64,000 nt of DNA, taken from NCBI GenBank assembly GCA_032052615.1, contig DAMBWF010000006.1, forward strand, positions 1 to 64,000, read 5' to 3'. This DNA is from Pseudomonas_T sp032052615. GTDB taxonomy: Bacteria > Pseudomonadota > Gammaproteobacteria > Pseudomonadales > Pseudomonadaceae. Positions within the stretch are counted from its first letter, which is position 1; each line of letters opens with the position of its first letter. The notes under the pieces were generated by a model that saw only the letters and a list, made by a program, of their open reading frames with translations, was not told the DNA's origin and searched no databases. This document shows positions 1 through 9,105 of the stretch, in pieces. The translations under genes were made by a program, and so were the position numbers.

Positions 1-1
1 G

Positions 2-505
2 GATGGCCACGAGACCATCACCATCCACAAGAACCGCACCGAGGAAGTGGACGGCAACGAAAAGGTGACGGTGCACAAGAACCGCACCAAGAACGTGGAC
101 CAGAACGAAACCGACGACATCGGCAAGAACTGGAAGATCTCGGTGGGCCAGTTCAAGACCGAAACGGTCAAGCTCGCCTACATGCAGTCGGTGGGAATGG
201 GCAAGATGGTCAACATCGGCCTGGGCTACAACCTCAACGTCGGCATGGCCATGGTCTCCAACGTCGGCCTCAGCCGACATGACAACATCGGCCAGAACCA
301 CACCGCCTCGGTGGGCAAGGTCTACACCCTGACCGCTGGCGGGGCCAGCACGGTGGTGATGGACGACAAGAGCATCCTGCTGCAGGTCGGCAAGTCCAAG
401 GTGGTGTTGGAGGCCGATGGCACCATCACCCTGGAGGGCGTGAAGATCGCGGTCAACGGCAAAGAGCTGGTGGACGTCGACGCCAAGAAAATCGACCTGA
501 ACTGA
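2..505 (+). CDS. vgrG: VgrG C-terminal part (T6SS spike), 5' truncated by window edge
   Basis: The reading frame is open from base 2, so only the C-terminal 167 residues are visible. They form a repetitive, glycine/asparagine/valine-rich series of short strands (HKNRTEEV, HKNRTKNV, then repeated VGMG/VGLG/VGLS units), typical of the beta-helical needle of type VI secretion VgrG spike proteins. The end (residues KSKVVLEADGTITLEGVKI) matches the usual VgrG tail. VgrG trimers carry effectors on the tip of the Hcp tube. The DUF2169 gene begins 19 bp downstream and the Rhs gene follows, so this VgrG is the probable carrier for the Rhs effector. The N-terminal gp27/gp5 domains lie outside the window. 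Confidence 0.9.
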   Translation, partial: DGHETITIHKNRTEEVDGNEKVTVHKNRTKNVDQNETDDIGKNWKISVGQFKTETVKLAYMQSVGMGKMVNIGLGYNLNVGMAMVSNVGLSRHDNIGQNHTASVGKVYTLTAGGASTVVMDDKSILLQVGKSKVVLEADGTITLEGVKIAVNGKELVDVDAKKIDLN

Positions 506-524
506 GCAGGGAAGCCGCCGTAGC

Positions 525-1562
525 ATGACCGTCATCGTCAGCCAGTCCCTGTACCCGGTGCAGGGGTTCGAACACCGCTTCTACCACGGCAACCGCTACC
601 ACTGCCTGTCCGCCAAGGTCACCCTGGAGTGGGACGCCGAAGGGCGCCTCGCCCCCGTGGAGCGCCAGCCGGACATGGTCCTCAACGACGTCTGGCTGGA
701 CGAGGAGAACCGCTCCAGTCTGCTCTACCCCAGCGACCTGATCCCCTTCAAGCCGACCACCGATGTACTGGTCGTCGGCACCGCGCGGCCCCCGGAAGAC
801 CGGCCCATGCCCACCTGGTACGCCGCCCTGCGCGTCGGCGGGTTGGAGAAGCGGCTGCGCTTCCATGGGCCGCGCCAGTGGCGGTACACGCTGCTGGGCG
901 GCTGGGCCCTGAGCGAGGCGGAGCCGGTTTCGGGGGTGGCGCTGCTCTACGAGAACGCCTATGGCGGCACCCTCGGGCCGGCCCGGGCCCATTACGAGGA
1001 CGGCGAATTCTTCGCGCCCAACCCCCTCGGCCAGGGGTTCGTCGACCGTTCCAGACTCGACACCTCGCAAGCCTATCCCGCTCCCCAGATCGAAGCGTGG
1101 GACGCCCCCTTGGGAGCGTTCGGCCAGGACGTGGAGCCCGGCGGCTTCGGCCCGTTGCCCGGCTTCATGCCGGCGCGCCAGCGGTACGCGGGCACCTACG
1201 ACGAGCACTGGCGGCAAACGGTGGCGCCGGACATTCCCCTGGACATGGACATGCGCTACTGGAACACCGCGCCGGCGGACCAGCAGCCGCCCACCTACCT
1301 CAAGGCCGGCGACACAATCGAACTGGCCGGCGTCCGCCCGGGGCCGCCCCTGCGCCTGGTGCTGCCGCCCCTGGACGCCGCCGGTGTCGCCCACTGGGAC
1401 GACGACTCCCGGGAAACCCACCCGATGAACCTGGATACCGTGTTGATCGACCTGGACCGGGAACGCGTGACGCTGCGCTACCACGGCCTCGTCGACTTCG
1501 ACGCGCGGATCAAGCGCATCAACGTCTACTGCGCCTCCACCACCTACCCGGCAGGAAGTTGA
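525..1562 (+). CDS. DUF2169 family T6SS effector adaptor/chaperone
   Basis: This 345-residue soluble protein resembles DUF2169 proteins, which sit between vgrG and effector genes and are thought to act as adaptors loading PAAR/Rhs-type effectors onto VgrG. Supporting features are the N-terminal VVSQSLYPVQGFEHRF-type start, the repeated tryptophan/proline-rich beta segments, and motifs such as ALLYENAYGGT and PNPLGQGF that recur in the family. The ATG is preceded by AGGGAAG. The gene stops 3 bp before the rhs start, so the two are surely cotranscribed. The function is inferred from family and context; no enzymatic motif is seen. Confidence 0.85.
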   Translation: MTVIVSQSLYPVQGFEHRFYHGNRYHCLSAKVTLEWDAEGRLAPVERQPDMVLNDVWLDEENRSSLLYPSDLIPFKPTTDVLVVGTARPPEDRPMPTWYAALRVGGLEKRLRFHGPRQWRYTLLGGWALSEAEPVSGVALLYENAYGGTLGPARAHYEDGEFFAPNPLGQGFVDRSRLDTSQAYPAPQIEAWDAPLGAFGQDVEPGGFGPLPGFMPARQRYAGTYDEHWRQTVAPDIPLDMDMRYWNTAPADQQPPTYLKAGDTIELAGVRPGPPLRLVLPPLDAAGVAHWDDDSRETHPMNLDTVLIDLDRERVTLRYHGLVDFDARIKRINVYCASTTYPAGS

Positions 1563-1565
1563 GCC

Positions 1566-4500
1566 ATGGGCGATCCCATCAAGGCGGAACGGACACCCAA
1601 ACATTTCGCGGCCGTGGTGTCCCCGGCACTGGCCGCCACGCCCTTCGGCACGCGCCCGGTGCCCAGTACGCCGGCGGTGAGCTTCGCGATGGCCGAAGGC
1701 GTCGCGCAGCGGACCTACGGCAACAGCGCCAACCTGTTCCTGCTGCGCTCCACCGCCATCGACAACGGCAAGATGTTCAGGCCCACCGAGTTCCTCCCGC
1801 AGAACCCAGTGGAGGGCAGCTTCTCCACCAGCCACGGCCACGTGGGGGTCATCAGCGGGCCGAGCATTTCCCCCTGCCCGGGAGCGATCAACTGCGGCGT
1901 GCTGCCGGGGCCCAACGCCAAGTGTTCCGCCGAACTCGAAGGGCTGCTCGAGGCCCTGGCCGATCGCATCGCCAACGAGTTCTCCAGCAATCCGCTTTCC
2001 TTTCTGCTGGGCTTCGCCAACGCTCGCGACCAAGCCAAGCAGGACCTGTTGCTGGAGAAGGGCAAGGGGTACTGGGAGTCGATCAAGAGCGGCGCCAAGT
2101 CGGTCTGGGGCGGCATCACCGATAGCGTCGACTATCTGTCCAGCAACGACCTCGGCACCATCGCCAACGATGCCAAGGAAGGGGTAGAGAAAGCCTACGA
2201 CGCCTCGGTCGCCTTCACCGCCGACATGATGGAAGCCATCGACGAACTGAGCCAGCTCAGCGCCGACGAGATCAAGGCGATCATCAAGGACTGGCTGCGG
2301 GAAATGCTGGACGACCTGGCCTGCTCGGCTCAGGAACTGCTGGCCAGCATGCTGGCCGACCCCAAGCCGATGGCGGCGCAACTGGGCGAGGCGGCGGGCG
2401 CCGCCGAGGTGCATGTCGCCGAGACCGTGGTGATCGCCGTGGCGACCCGTGGCGCGGGTGGCGCGGCCAGCAAGGTCGGCCAGTTGATCGGCAAGACCGG
2501 CAACCGCATCGGCGACCTCTACGAGCGCCTCAAGAAGGCCACCAAGAAGCCCCGGGGAACCACGCCTTCCCATGAACCCAAGCCCAAGCCGGTGCCGAAG
2601 AAGGCCGAGCCCGAGCGGCCCCACGACAAGGATGGGGTACCCGGCAAGGAGAAAGGCGAGGCCAAGCCGAACTGCCTGAACTGCGGCCTGGCCACGCCCA
2701 AGCCGGTGAACGCCATCTACGGCGCCAAGCTCCTGGACGGCGCGGAGGACCTAGACTTCGTCCTGGATGCCCCCATGCCGCTGGCCTGGCAGCGCACCTA
2801 TGCCTCCTGCAACCCCCGTCAGTCCTGGCTGGGACAGGGCTGGAGCGTGCCCCTCGATTTCCGCCTGGAGGTGGACGGCGAGGCCATCGTCTTCATCGAC
2901 ATGCAGGGGCGGCGGACCTCCTTCCCCGACATCGCCGTCGGCGAGCGCTTCTTCTCCCGCTACGAGTTCACCACCCTGCAGCGCAACCAGCGCAACCAGT
3001 ACGAAGTGATCGCCCCGGACGGGCTGCGTCTGATCTTCGGGCTGTCGCCCCGGGACCAGGCGGCGCTGGGCGAGCGCGAGGCCGACGAGGCGCGGCGCCA
3101 GCAGCGCGAGGCGCAAGCCTGGGAGCGGCTGCTGGCCAGCCGCGCCGCCCAGGGCGAGGCGCCGCCGCCCGCCCCGGAGCGAGCCCCGAAGGACCTGCGG
3201 CCCCAGGCCGAGTCGCTGGTGCTGCTCGGCTTCATCGACCCCAACCACAACCACCTGCGCCTGCATTACACCGACGACGGCCTGCCCTATCACCTGGACA
3301 CCAGCAGCGGTCGCCGGCTGGGCTTCGTCTTCGACCGCAGCCGCCCGCGCCAGCCACGGCTGACCCACGTGGTGGAGCTGTTCGGCCAGCCCGACGCGGC
3401 TGGGCACTATCCCCGCGAGCAACAGCAGTGGCTGGTGGAATACCGCTACGGCGCCGAAGGCGACCTGGTGGAGGTACGGGACGGCGACGGGCAGCTCTGT
3501 CGCACCTTCGCCTGGGCCAACCACATGATGGTGGAACACGCCGAGCCCGGCGGGCTGGCGGCGCGCTACGAGTGGGATCGCCTCTCCCCCAAAGGCAAGG
3601 TCCTGCGCAACACCCTTTCAAATGGCCAGAGCTGGACCTTCCAGTACGACGAACTGGCTCGGGAAACCCGGGTCGTCGACGCCGAAGGCCGCGTGGTCCT
3701 CTACCGCTACGATGAAGACGAGCGCCTGGTCGGCAAGGTGGACGCCCTGGGCGGAGAGAGTCGCTACGAACTCGACCCCTACGGCAACCTGCTGGCCAGC
3801 ACCGATCCCTCCGGCCGCACCACCCGGTTCCAGTACGACGCCCGTGGCAACCTCACCTGCCTGACCCAGCCGGACGGTGCCTCCTACCGGTTCGCCTGGG
3901 ACGCGACCTGGCGCAAGCCGGTGTCCATCACCGACCCGCTGGGGCGGGTCACCCAGTACCGCTACGACGCGCGCGGCAACCTGGTGGAGCTGACCGAGCC
4001 CGATGGCGCCCGCACCGAATACCGCCTGGACGCCCGGGGCCTGCCCACCGCCCTGGTGGACGCCCGGGGCGGGGTGAAGACCTTCGACTTCGACGCCCAG
4101 GGCCGGCTGCTGGGCTATACCGACTGCTCCGGCCAGCGCACGGACTACGCCTACGACGCCCACGGCAACCTGCTGAGCGTGACCGACGCCCTGGGGCATG
4201 GCACCCACTATGGCTACACGCGCGTCAACCGGCGCTTCCGCCTGAGCAGCGTGCGCCACGCCGACGGCGCCGAAGAGCGCTTCGCCTACGACCCCCTGGG
4301 CCGGCTGGTGGCGCACCACGACCCCCTGGGCCGGGCCACCCGCTACCGCCTGGACGCCGAGGGCCGGCCCCTGGAGCGCATCGACGCCCTGGGCCACCGG
4401 CTGGCCTACCGCTATGACCTGCACGGCCGGCTGGCCAGCCTGACCAACGAGAACGGCGCGTTGTACCGCTTCGCCTGGGACCCGCTGGACCGGCTGGTGG

Positions 4501-6863
4501 CCGAGCAGGGCTTCGACGGCCGGCGCATCGACTACCGCTACGACCCGGCGGGGCACCTGCTGGAGAGCGCCGACGGCGTGCCCCTGGGCCTGCCGCTGCT
4601 GGGCGAAGGCAGCGCGGCGCCGATCCTGCGCACCCGCTACGGCCGCGACGCCATGGGCCGGCTGCTGGACAAATACAGCGTCAAGCCCGACGCCTCCAGG
4701 CGTCCCCGGGTGGCCCACAGCCGCTACGTCTACGACGCCGCCGGGCAACTGGTGCGGGCGCGCAACCGCCAGGCGCGGGTCGAGCTGTACTACAACCAGG
4801 GGGGCCGGCTGAGCCGGGAAGTGCTGCGCGGGCGCGGAGGGCAATACAGCGAACTGCAACACCGCTACGACCTGCTGGGCAACCGCGAGGCCACCGTGCT
4901 GCCGGACGGTCGCACCCTCAACACCCTGACCTACGGCAGCGGCCACGTGCACCAGATCAACCTGGACTTCCGGACGATCTGCGACTTCGAGCGCGACGCC
5001 CTGCACCGGGAAGTGGGGCGCAGCCAGGGCGCGCTGTTCACCCAGTACAGCCTCGACCCCCTGGGCCGGCTGTTGCAGAGCCAGGCGCGCCTGCAGCGCG
5101 AGGCGGCCGAACCCCTGGCCGGGCAGGGCGCCCAGGCCAGCCCGGCGAGCCAGGGCCAGCGCATCGCGCGGCGCTACCAGTACGACCTGGCGGGCCAGCT
5201 CACCACCCTGGCCGACCGTCGCCAGGGGGTGACCCAATACGGCTACGACGCCCTGGGCCGGCTGCGGGCGGCGCTGTCGCCGCGTGGCGAGGAACTGTTC
5301 GCCTTCGACCCGGCGCACAACCTGATGGAGCCGGAGCAGGCGCGGCGCGAGGAAGCCAAGGCGCGCAAGACCCAGTGGACCGAGGAAGAATGGTCGGCCT
5401 ACGTACAGGCCAACCTGGACAACCCCGACTTCAACCCGCTGCTGACCCCGGCCGAGGCCGCCTCCGACCCCAGCGCCTGGGGCGAGAGCAAGCCCAACCG
5501 GCTGCGGGTGTGGCAGGAGCACCGCTACGCCTACGATGCGTGGGGCAACTGCATCGAGAAGAAATCCGGGCCGAACCAGGTGCGGCGTTTCGACTGGGAC
5601 GCCGACCACCAACTGAGCCGGGCGACGATCGAGAAACGCAACGGCCGCTTCGTCCACGTGGAGCGCTGGGGTTACGACTACGACCCCTTCGGCCGGCGGA
5701 TCGCCAAGTACCGGCTCGACCGCAACAGCACCCGCTCGCCGCGCCCATGGCAGGACCCGGACGCCACCCACTTCGCCTGGGACGGCAACCGGCTGCTGCT
5801 GGAGCGGCAGGGTGGACGGCAGAGCCTGTACCTGTACGAACCCGACAGCTTCGTGCCGTTGGCGCTGGTGCGCAGCCAGCAAGCGAAACCCGTACCCGAA
5901 GACGACGTCCCGCTACCGGCCGAATGGCTGGCCCTGAAGGACCTGCACCCGGAGCACTGGGCGGCGACCACCGGGGCGATGCAGCGCAAGATCGAGACCA
6001 AGCGCCAGGCGAGGCGGGAACGGCTGGGCCTCGTCGACGAAGACAAAACCACCGATAAAGACGACACGGCGGAAATCCTCTACTTCCACACCGACCACCT
6101 GGGCACGCCGCGCGAACTGACCGACGAGCGCGGGCGGATCGTCTGGTCGGCGACCTATAAAGCATGGGGCAACACCGCGCAGATCGACCACCCGGCCCAG
6201 CCCATAAGACGAGTAATAGGCAATACCCAGCTCGAAACTTGGGAAGCCCAAGGCGACCCGGTGGTGCAGAACCTGCGCTTCCAGGGTCAGTACTTCGATG
6301 CGGAGACGGGGCTGCACTACAACCGCTTCCGGTACTACGATCCGGATATCGGGCGGTTCGTGAGCCAGGACCCGATTGGCTTGGCGGGTGGGGTCAATAA
6401 CTACCGTTATGCGCCGAGTCCGGTGAATTACATTGATCCATTAGGGCTAGATACTCGAAGCGATGCTATTAAACTTGCCGAAAATCTGTCCGCATGTGGG
6501 GATTCTCGCCCTAATAGTCGTCATAGAGCCCACCATATAATCATGTCTAATTCAACTGACCCTAAGATGGTGGCGTTGCGGGATAAAATGAAGGTGCTTG
6601 GTATCGATATTAACTCTGCTGAAAATGGGGTGTGGCTCCCTGAAACAGTTGCGGACAGACTTCCTGGGTCAACCAAAACAGCTCATAAAGGTGAAGGTGT
6701 ACATGGCCAGGACTATCAGAATACGTTGCATGAATTGCTTATAGACGCGAATACAAAAGAAGAATTTTTATCTAGGCTGGCTGATATGAAACAGAAACTA
6801 GAGGGTGGGGCTAAATTTAAATTAGGCTGCTGTTGCAGATTGTCTGTGGGAGGTGTTAAATGA
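1566..6863 (+). CDS. Rhs-family polymorphic toxin with C-terminal AHH-type nuclease domain
   Basis: This is a 1765-residue Rhs effector. Residues 1-370 form an N-terminal delivery region with no classic PAAR motif that I can name; a hydrophobic Ala/Gly/Val stretch lies near residues 280-310. From about residue 385 come the DUF6531-like segment and a long array of YD repeats (for example YDARGNL and YDALGRL), which build the Rhs shell. The Rhs core ends at the conserved QDPIGL...YIDPLGL motif around residue 1628, base 6449. After it comes a 137-residue variable tip with RHRAHHIIM near residue 1655, characteristic of AHH nucleases of the HNH/Endo VII superfamily. The tip is AT-rich against a very GC-rich core and ends in an unusual Cys-Cys-Cys run. 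ATG at 1566 follows the adaptor by 3 bp. The immunity gene overlaps the stop by 4 bp. Confidence 0.93.
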   Translation: MGDPIKAERTPKHFAAVVSPALAATPFGTRPVPSTPAVSFAMAEGVAQRTYGNSANLFLLRSTAIDNGKMFRPTEFLPQNPVEGSFSTSHGHVGVISGPSISPCPGAINCGVLPGPNAKCSAELEGLLEALADRIANEFSSNPLSFLLGFANARDQAKQDLLLEKGKGYWESIKSGAKSVWGGITDSVDYLSSNDLGTIANDAKEGVEKAYDASVAFTADMMEAIDELSQLSADEIKAIIKDWLREMLDDLACSAQELLASMLADPKPMAAQLGEAAGAAEVHVAETVVIAVATRGAGGAASKVGQLIGKTGNRIGDLYERLKKATKKPRGTTPSHEPKPKPVPKKAEPERPHDKDGVPGKEKGEAKPNCLNCGLATPKPVNAIYGAKLLDGAEDLDFVLDAPMPLAWQRTYASCNPRQSWLGQGWSVPLDFRLEVDGEAIVFIDMQGRRTSFPDIAVGERFFSRYEFTTLQRNQRNQYEVIAPDGLRLIFGLSPRDQAALGEREADEARRQQREAQAWERLLASRAAQGEAPPPAPERAPKDLRPQAESLVLLGFIDPNHNHLRLHYTDDGLPYHLDTSSGRRLGFVFDRSRPRQPRLTHVVELFGQPDAAGHYPREQQQWLVEYRYGAEGDLVEVRDGDGQLCRTFAWANHMMVEHAEPGGLAARYEWDRLSPKGKVLRNTLSNGQSWTFQYDELARETRVVDAEGRVVLYRYDEDERLVGKVDALGGESRYELDPYGNLLASTDPSGRTTRFQYDARGNLTCLTQPDGASYRFAWDATWRKPVSITDPLGRVTQYRYDARGNLVELTEPDGARTEYRLDARGLPTALVDARGGVKTFDFDAQGRLLGYTDCSGQRTDYAYDAHGNLLSVTDALGHGTHYGYTRVNRRFRLSSVRHADGAEERFAYDPLGRLVAHHDPLGRATRYRLDAEGRPLERIDALGHRLAYRYDLHGRLASLTNENGALYRFAWDPLDRLVAEQGFDGRRIDYRYDPAGHLLESADGVPLGLPLLGEGSAAPILRTRYGRDAMGRLLDKYSVKPDASRRPRVAHSRYVYDAAGQLVRARNRQARVELYYNQGGRLSREVLRGRGGQYSELQHRYDLLGNREATVLPDGRTLNTLTYGSGHVHQINLDFRTICDFERDALHREVGRSQGALFTQYSLDPLGRLLQSQARLQREAAEPLAGQGAQASPASQGQRIARRYQYDLAGQLTTLADRRQGVTQYGYDALGRLRAALSPRGEELFAFDPAHNLMEPEQARREEAKARKTQWTEEEWSAYVQANLDNPDFNPLLTPAEAASDPSAWGESKPNRLRVWQEHRYAYDAWGNCIEKKSGPNQVRRFDWDADHQLSRATIEKRNGRFVHVERWGYDYDPFGRRIAKYRLDRNSTRSPRPWQDPDATHFAWDGNRLLLERQGGRQSLYLYEPDSFVPLALVRSQQAKPVPEDDVPLPAEWLALKDLHPEHWAATTGAMQRKIETKRQARRERLGLVDEDKTTDKDDTAEILYFHTDHLGTPRELTDERGRIVWSATYKAWGNTAQIDHPAQPIRRVIGNTQLETWEAQGDPVVQNLRFQGQYFDAETGLHYNRFRYYDPDIGRFVSQDPIGLAGGVNNYRYAPSPVNYIDPLGLDTRSDAIKLAENLSACGDSRPNSRHRAHHIIMSNSTDPKMVALRDKMKVLGIDINSAENGVWLPETVADRLPGSTKTAHKGEGVHGQDYQNTLHELLIDANTKEEFLSRLADMKQKLEGGAKFKLGCCCRLSVGGVK

Positions 6864-7351
6864 GCTTCTATCAAGGATTCAAAGATGAAATTGTTAGTCT
6901 GGTAGGGCGGGTGATTTATAAATATCCTTTAGATGAAATTTCTAGGTTTGCTATAGTTTATGATTTTGGAAGTATCGAGTTTTTTCCGCTTTATGTGGCC
7001 GTTCTTACCAAGAAACTTGAGCTTGAGTATAGGGATAAAATATCCTCTGATAGTGATTATCAGTTGCTCTGGAATCCAGAAGAATTTTCAGAATATGCTA
7101 CCGAGGATTTAATAGTTAATTTTAGTGATTCGGTTGTTAACTTCATAGGTGAGGCTATTCAGTCGCAGCTGGATTATGAGTTAAAAATTCGGACGGCTAT
7201 ATGTGAGGCATGCCTGGCTCTTAATCTTAAATTAAACGGGAAAGCTTTTGTTTATGCGGTGGATCCAGAGCTGGCTGATTTAAGGAAAAATTTGCTAATT
7301 ATTAATAATATACCTAAAGATAAGGCGGCCGAGTTGCCAAGCTGGGCTTAA
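6860..7351 (+). CDS. Probable immunity protein for the Rhs AHH toxin
   Basis: A 163-residue acidic soluble protein whose ATG overlaps the rhs stop codon (ATGA at 6860-6863), with AGGTG just upstream. Its position directly behind a toxin tip is the usual place for a cognate immunity gene, and its low GC matches the tip. Landmarks are RFAIVYDFGS, LLWNPEEFSE, FVYAVDPEL and AELPSWA at the end. I do not recognise a named family. A clear paralogue lies at 10331-10815 behind a decayed Rhs cassette. Immunity function is inferred from position and from that duplication. No signal peptide is present, which fits protection against a cytoplasmic nuclease. Confidence 0.8.
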   Translation: MSFYQGFKDEIVSLVGRVIYKYPLDEISRFAIVYDFGSIEFFPLYVAVLTKKLELEYRDKISSDSDYQLLWNPEEFSEYATEDLIVNFSDSVVNFIGEAIQSQLDYELKIRTAICEACLALNLKLNGKAFVYAVDPELADLRKNLLIINNIPKDKAAELPSWA

Positions 7352-7372
7352 TTATAATTTTCTTGAGGATAA

Positions 7373-8266
7373 GGGGCGACTACTGGGGCGACGCAGCGCA
7401 AGATTGAAACCAAGCGCCAGGCGAGGCGGGAACGGCTGGGCCTTGGCGGTGAAGCCGACCTCCAGGACGACCGCGGCCCGGCAGAAATCCTCTACTTCCA
7501 CACCGACCACCTGGGCACGCCGCGCGAACTGACCGACGAGCGCGGGCGGATCGTCTGGTCGGCGACCTATAAAGCATGGGGCAACACCGCGCAGATCGAC
7601 CACCCGGCCCAGCCCATAAGACGAGTAATAGGCAATACCCAGCTCGAAACTTGGGAAGCCCAAGGCGACCCGGTGGTGCAGAACCTGCGCTTCCAGGGTC
7701 AGTACTTCGATGCGGAGACGGGGCTGCACTACAACCGCTTCCGGTACTACGATCCGGATATCGGGCGGTTCGTGAGCCAGGACCCGATTGGGCTATATGG
7801 AGGAGAAAACCTCTATCTATACGTTGACAATCCAATAGGCTGGGTTGATCCCTTAGGTTTAAGAAGAAGAAAGGCTGATCGAGGTGATGAACGTTTTGCT
7901 GGAAACCATTCGCGCCCAATAAATGGACGTATGCCACCAAATTATTGCTATGCAGGACGAGTTATGCCTGCTTCCGATTTGCCAGAAGCACTGCAGCGTA
8001 AGTACCCGCATGGCGTTCCATTTAATATGTTTGGTTTTCCTGATTTTTCTAGATATTCAATAAAAAATGTAAGAATAGAGCTTGGTGGAAGTCGTAATAC
8101 AGACTTTGGTCGAGCAAATAAAGCAGCGGGCTATGATGCTACTCCAGATGGCTATACTTGGCATCACCATCAAGATTCAGGATACATGCAATTGGTGCCT
8201 GAAGATATTCATGATGCCGTTAGGCATGCTGGTGGAATAGCAACTTCTAAATTTAATAGAGGATAA
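7373..8266 (+). pseudogene. Displaced, start-less Rhs C-terminal cassette with WHH-type nuclease tip
   Basis: An uninterrupted reading frame runs from after an in-frame TAA (7370-7372) to the TAA at 8264-8266. It has no ATG; the first plausible codon is a GTG at 7673 deep inside the Rhs core. It begins with the sequence that follows residue 1470 of the main Rhs, and bases 7484-7791 look identical to 6072-6379. It then diverges exactly at the QDPIGL boundary into a different tip. That tip contains TWHHHQDSGYMQLVP, the signature of WHH nucleases (HNH/Endo VII superfamily), followed by DIHDAVRHAGG. It appears to be a silent module that recombination through the shared core could place on the expressed rhs. 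Read-through expression cannot be excluded. Confidence 0.85.
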
Positions 8267-8270
8267 CTTA

Positions 8271-8711
8271 ATGTTTTTGTCCGATGGCCTAGAACCTATA
8301 AGTGAAGAAAGAATTTCGGCATTTGAAGAGAAGTGGAATATTATTTTGCCTGAAATATATAAGGATTTTTTGTTGAAAAATAATGGAGGTAAGCCTAAGC
8401 CTAGTAAATTTTGCTTTTTTGATAGTCATAGAAATAGAAAAGATGAAAGTGTAGTCAATAATTTTTATGGGTTGGCTAGCAGCAAAAAAGAAAAGAGGAC
8501 TCATCTGAGTTTGGATTTCAAAATGCAAGTGTTTATGGATAGGTTGCCAGAAGGGGCAATTCCCATAGCGTCGGAGGTCTTTGGTAATCAGCTCGTTATG
8601 CTTTTAAGTGAAGAGCTAGGAGGGATTTATTTTTTTGATCATGAATATGAAGAGGATAATCTATATTTTGTAGCTAAAAGCTTTAAAGAATTCTTGGATA
8701 TACTTCATTAA
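8271..8711 (+). CDS. SMI1/KNR4 (SUKH-1-like) immunity protein
   Basis: This 146-residue protein follows the displaced WHH nuclease cassette by 4 bp, with GAGGAT upstream of the ATG. Its N-terminus (ISEERISAFEEKWNIILPE followed by YKDFLLKNNGG) is the hallmark of the SMI1/KNR4, or SUKH, superfamily: an alpha helix ending in LP, then a second helix ending in NGG. SUKH proteins are common immunity partners of nuclease toxins. The C-terminus has GGIYFFDHEYEEDN and FKEFLDIL, also usual for the fold. It probably neutralises the WHH toxin even though that toxin now lacks a start codon. Strongly AT-rich. Confidence 0.85.
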   Translation: MFLSDGLEPISEERISAFEEKWNIILPEIYKDFLLKNNGGKPKPSKFCFFDSHRNRKDESVVNNFYGLASSKKEKRTHLSLDFKMQVFMDRLPEGAIPIASEVFGNQLVMLLSEELGGIYFFDHEYEEDNLYFVAKSFKEFLDILH

Positions 8712-8727
8712 GTGCAGTTTATGAGCG

Positions 8728-8945
8728 CTACTACAACCAAGACGGCTGGCTGAGCCTAGCCCGACGGGCCGGCGCATCGCGCGACACTACCAGTACAACT
8801 TGACGGGCCAACACCACCCTGGCCGACCGTCGCCAGGGCGTGACCCAATACGGCTACGACGCCCTGGGCCGGCTGCGGGCGGCGCTATCGCCGCGTGGCG
8901 AGGAACTGTCGCCTTCGACCTGGCCCACAACCTGATGGTCAAGAT
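8728..8945 (+). pseudogene. Decayed Rhs core fragment (second displaced module)
   Basis: This non-coding stretch retains pieces of the Rhs core: a segment like main positions near 4786-4815 is fused to one like 5155-5335. Internal deletion and single-base losses break the frame (for example the lost T in GAACTGTCGCC compared with GAACTGTTCGCC). The sequence GTGACCCAATACGGCTACGA is preserved. It precedes the SUKH-3-like gene at 9106, so it looks like the remains of a third Rhs-CT module whose toxin has been lost. The 160 bases after it hold no coherent toxin frame. Confidence 0.75.
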
Positions 8946-9105
8946 GCGGTTGAAAGCTTAGAGCCTTGGGATGTTGCTACTGTGCGGAAATAGATGCTGA
9001 AACCAAACTATGAAATGTGGCTCTTAATGGTTGGGTGAATCTTCCCGTGCTGTAAGAGTTGCTCTTCACTTTTAAATATAACAAGGTTTCTACAGGAAAG
9101 ACAAA

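Noticed and set aside
453..2624. 723-codon minus-strand frame over the DUF2169 and rhs 5' regions
   Set aside because: Opposite recognised genes, with biased composition and no family resemblance.
3618..5882. Long open frame of 754 codons on the minus strand inside rhs
   Set aside because: It is a mirror of the GC-rich repetitive rhs coding frame; it has no ribosome binding site and the plus-strand product is a clear Rhs protein.
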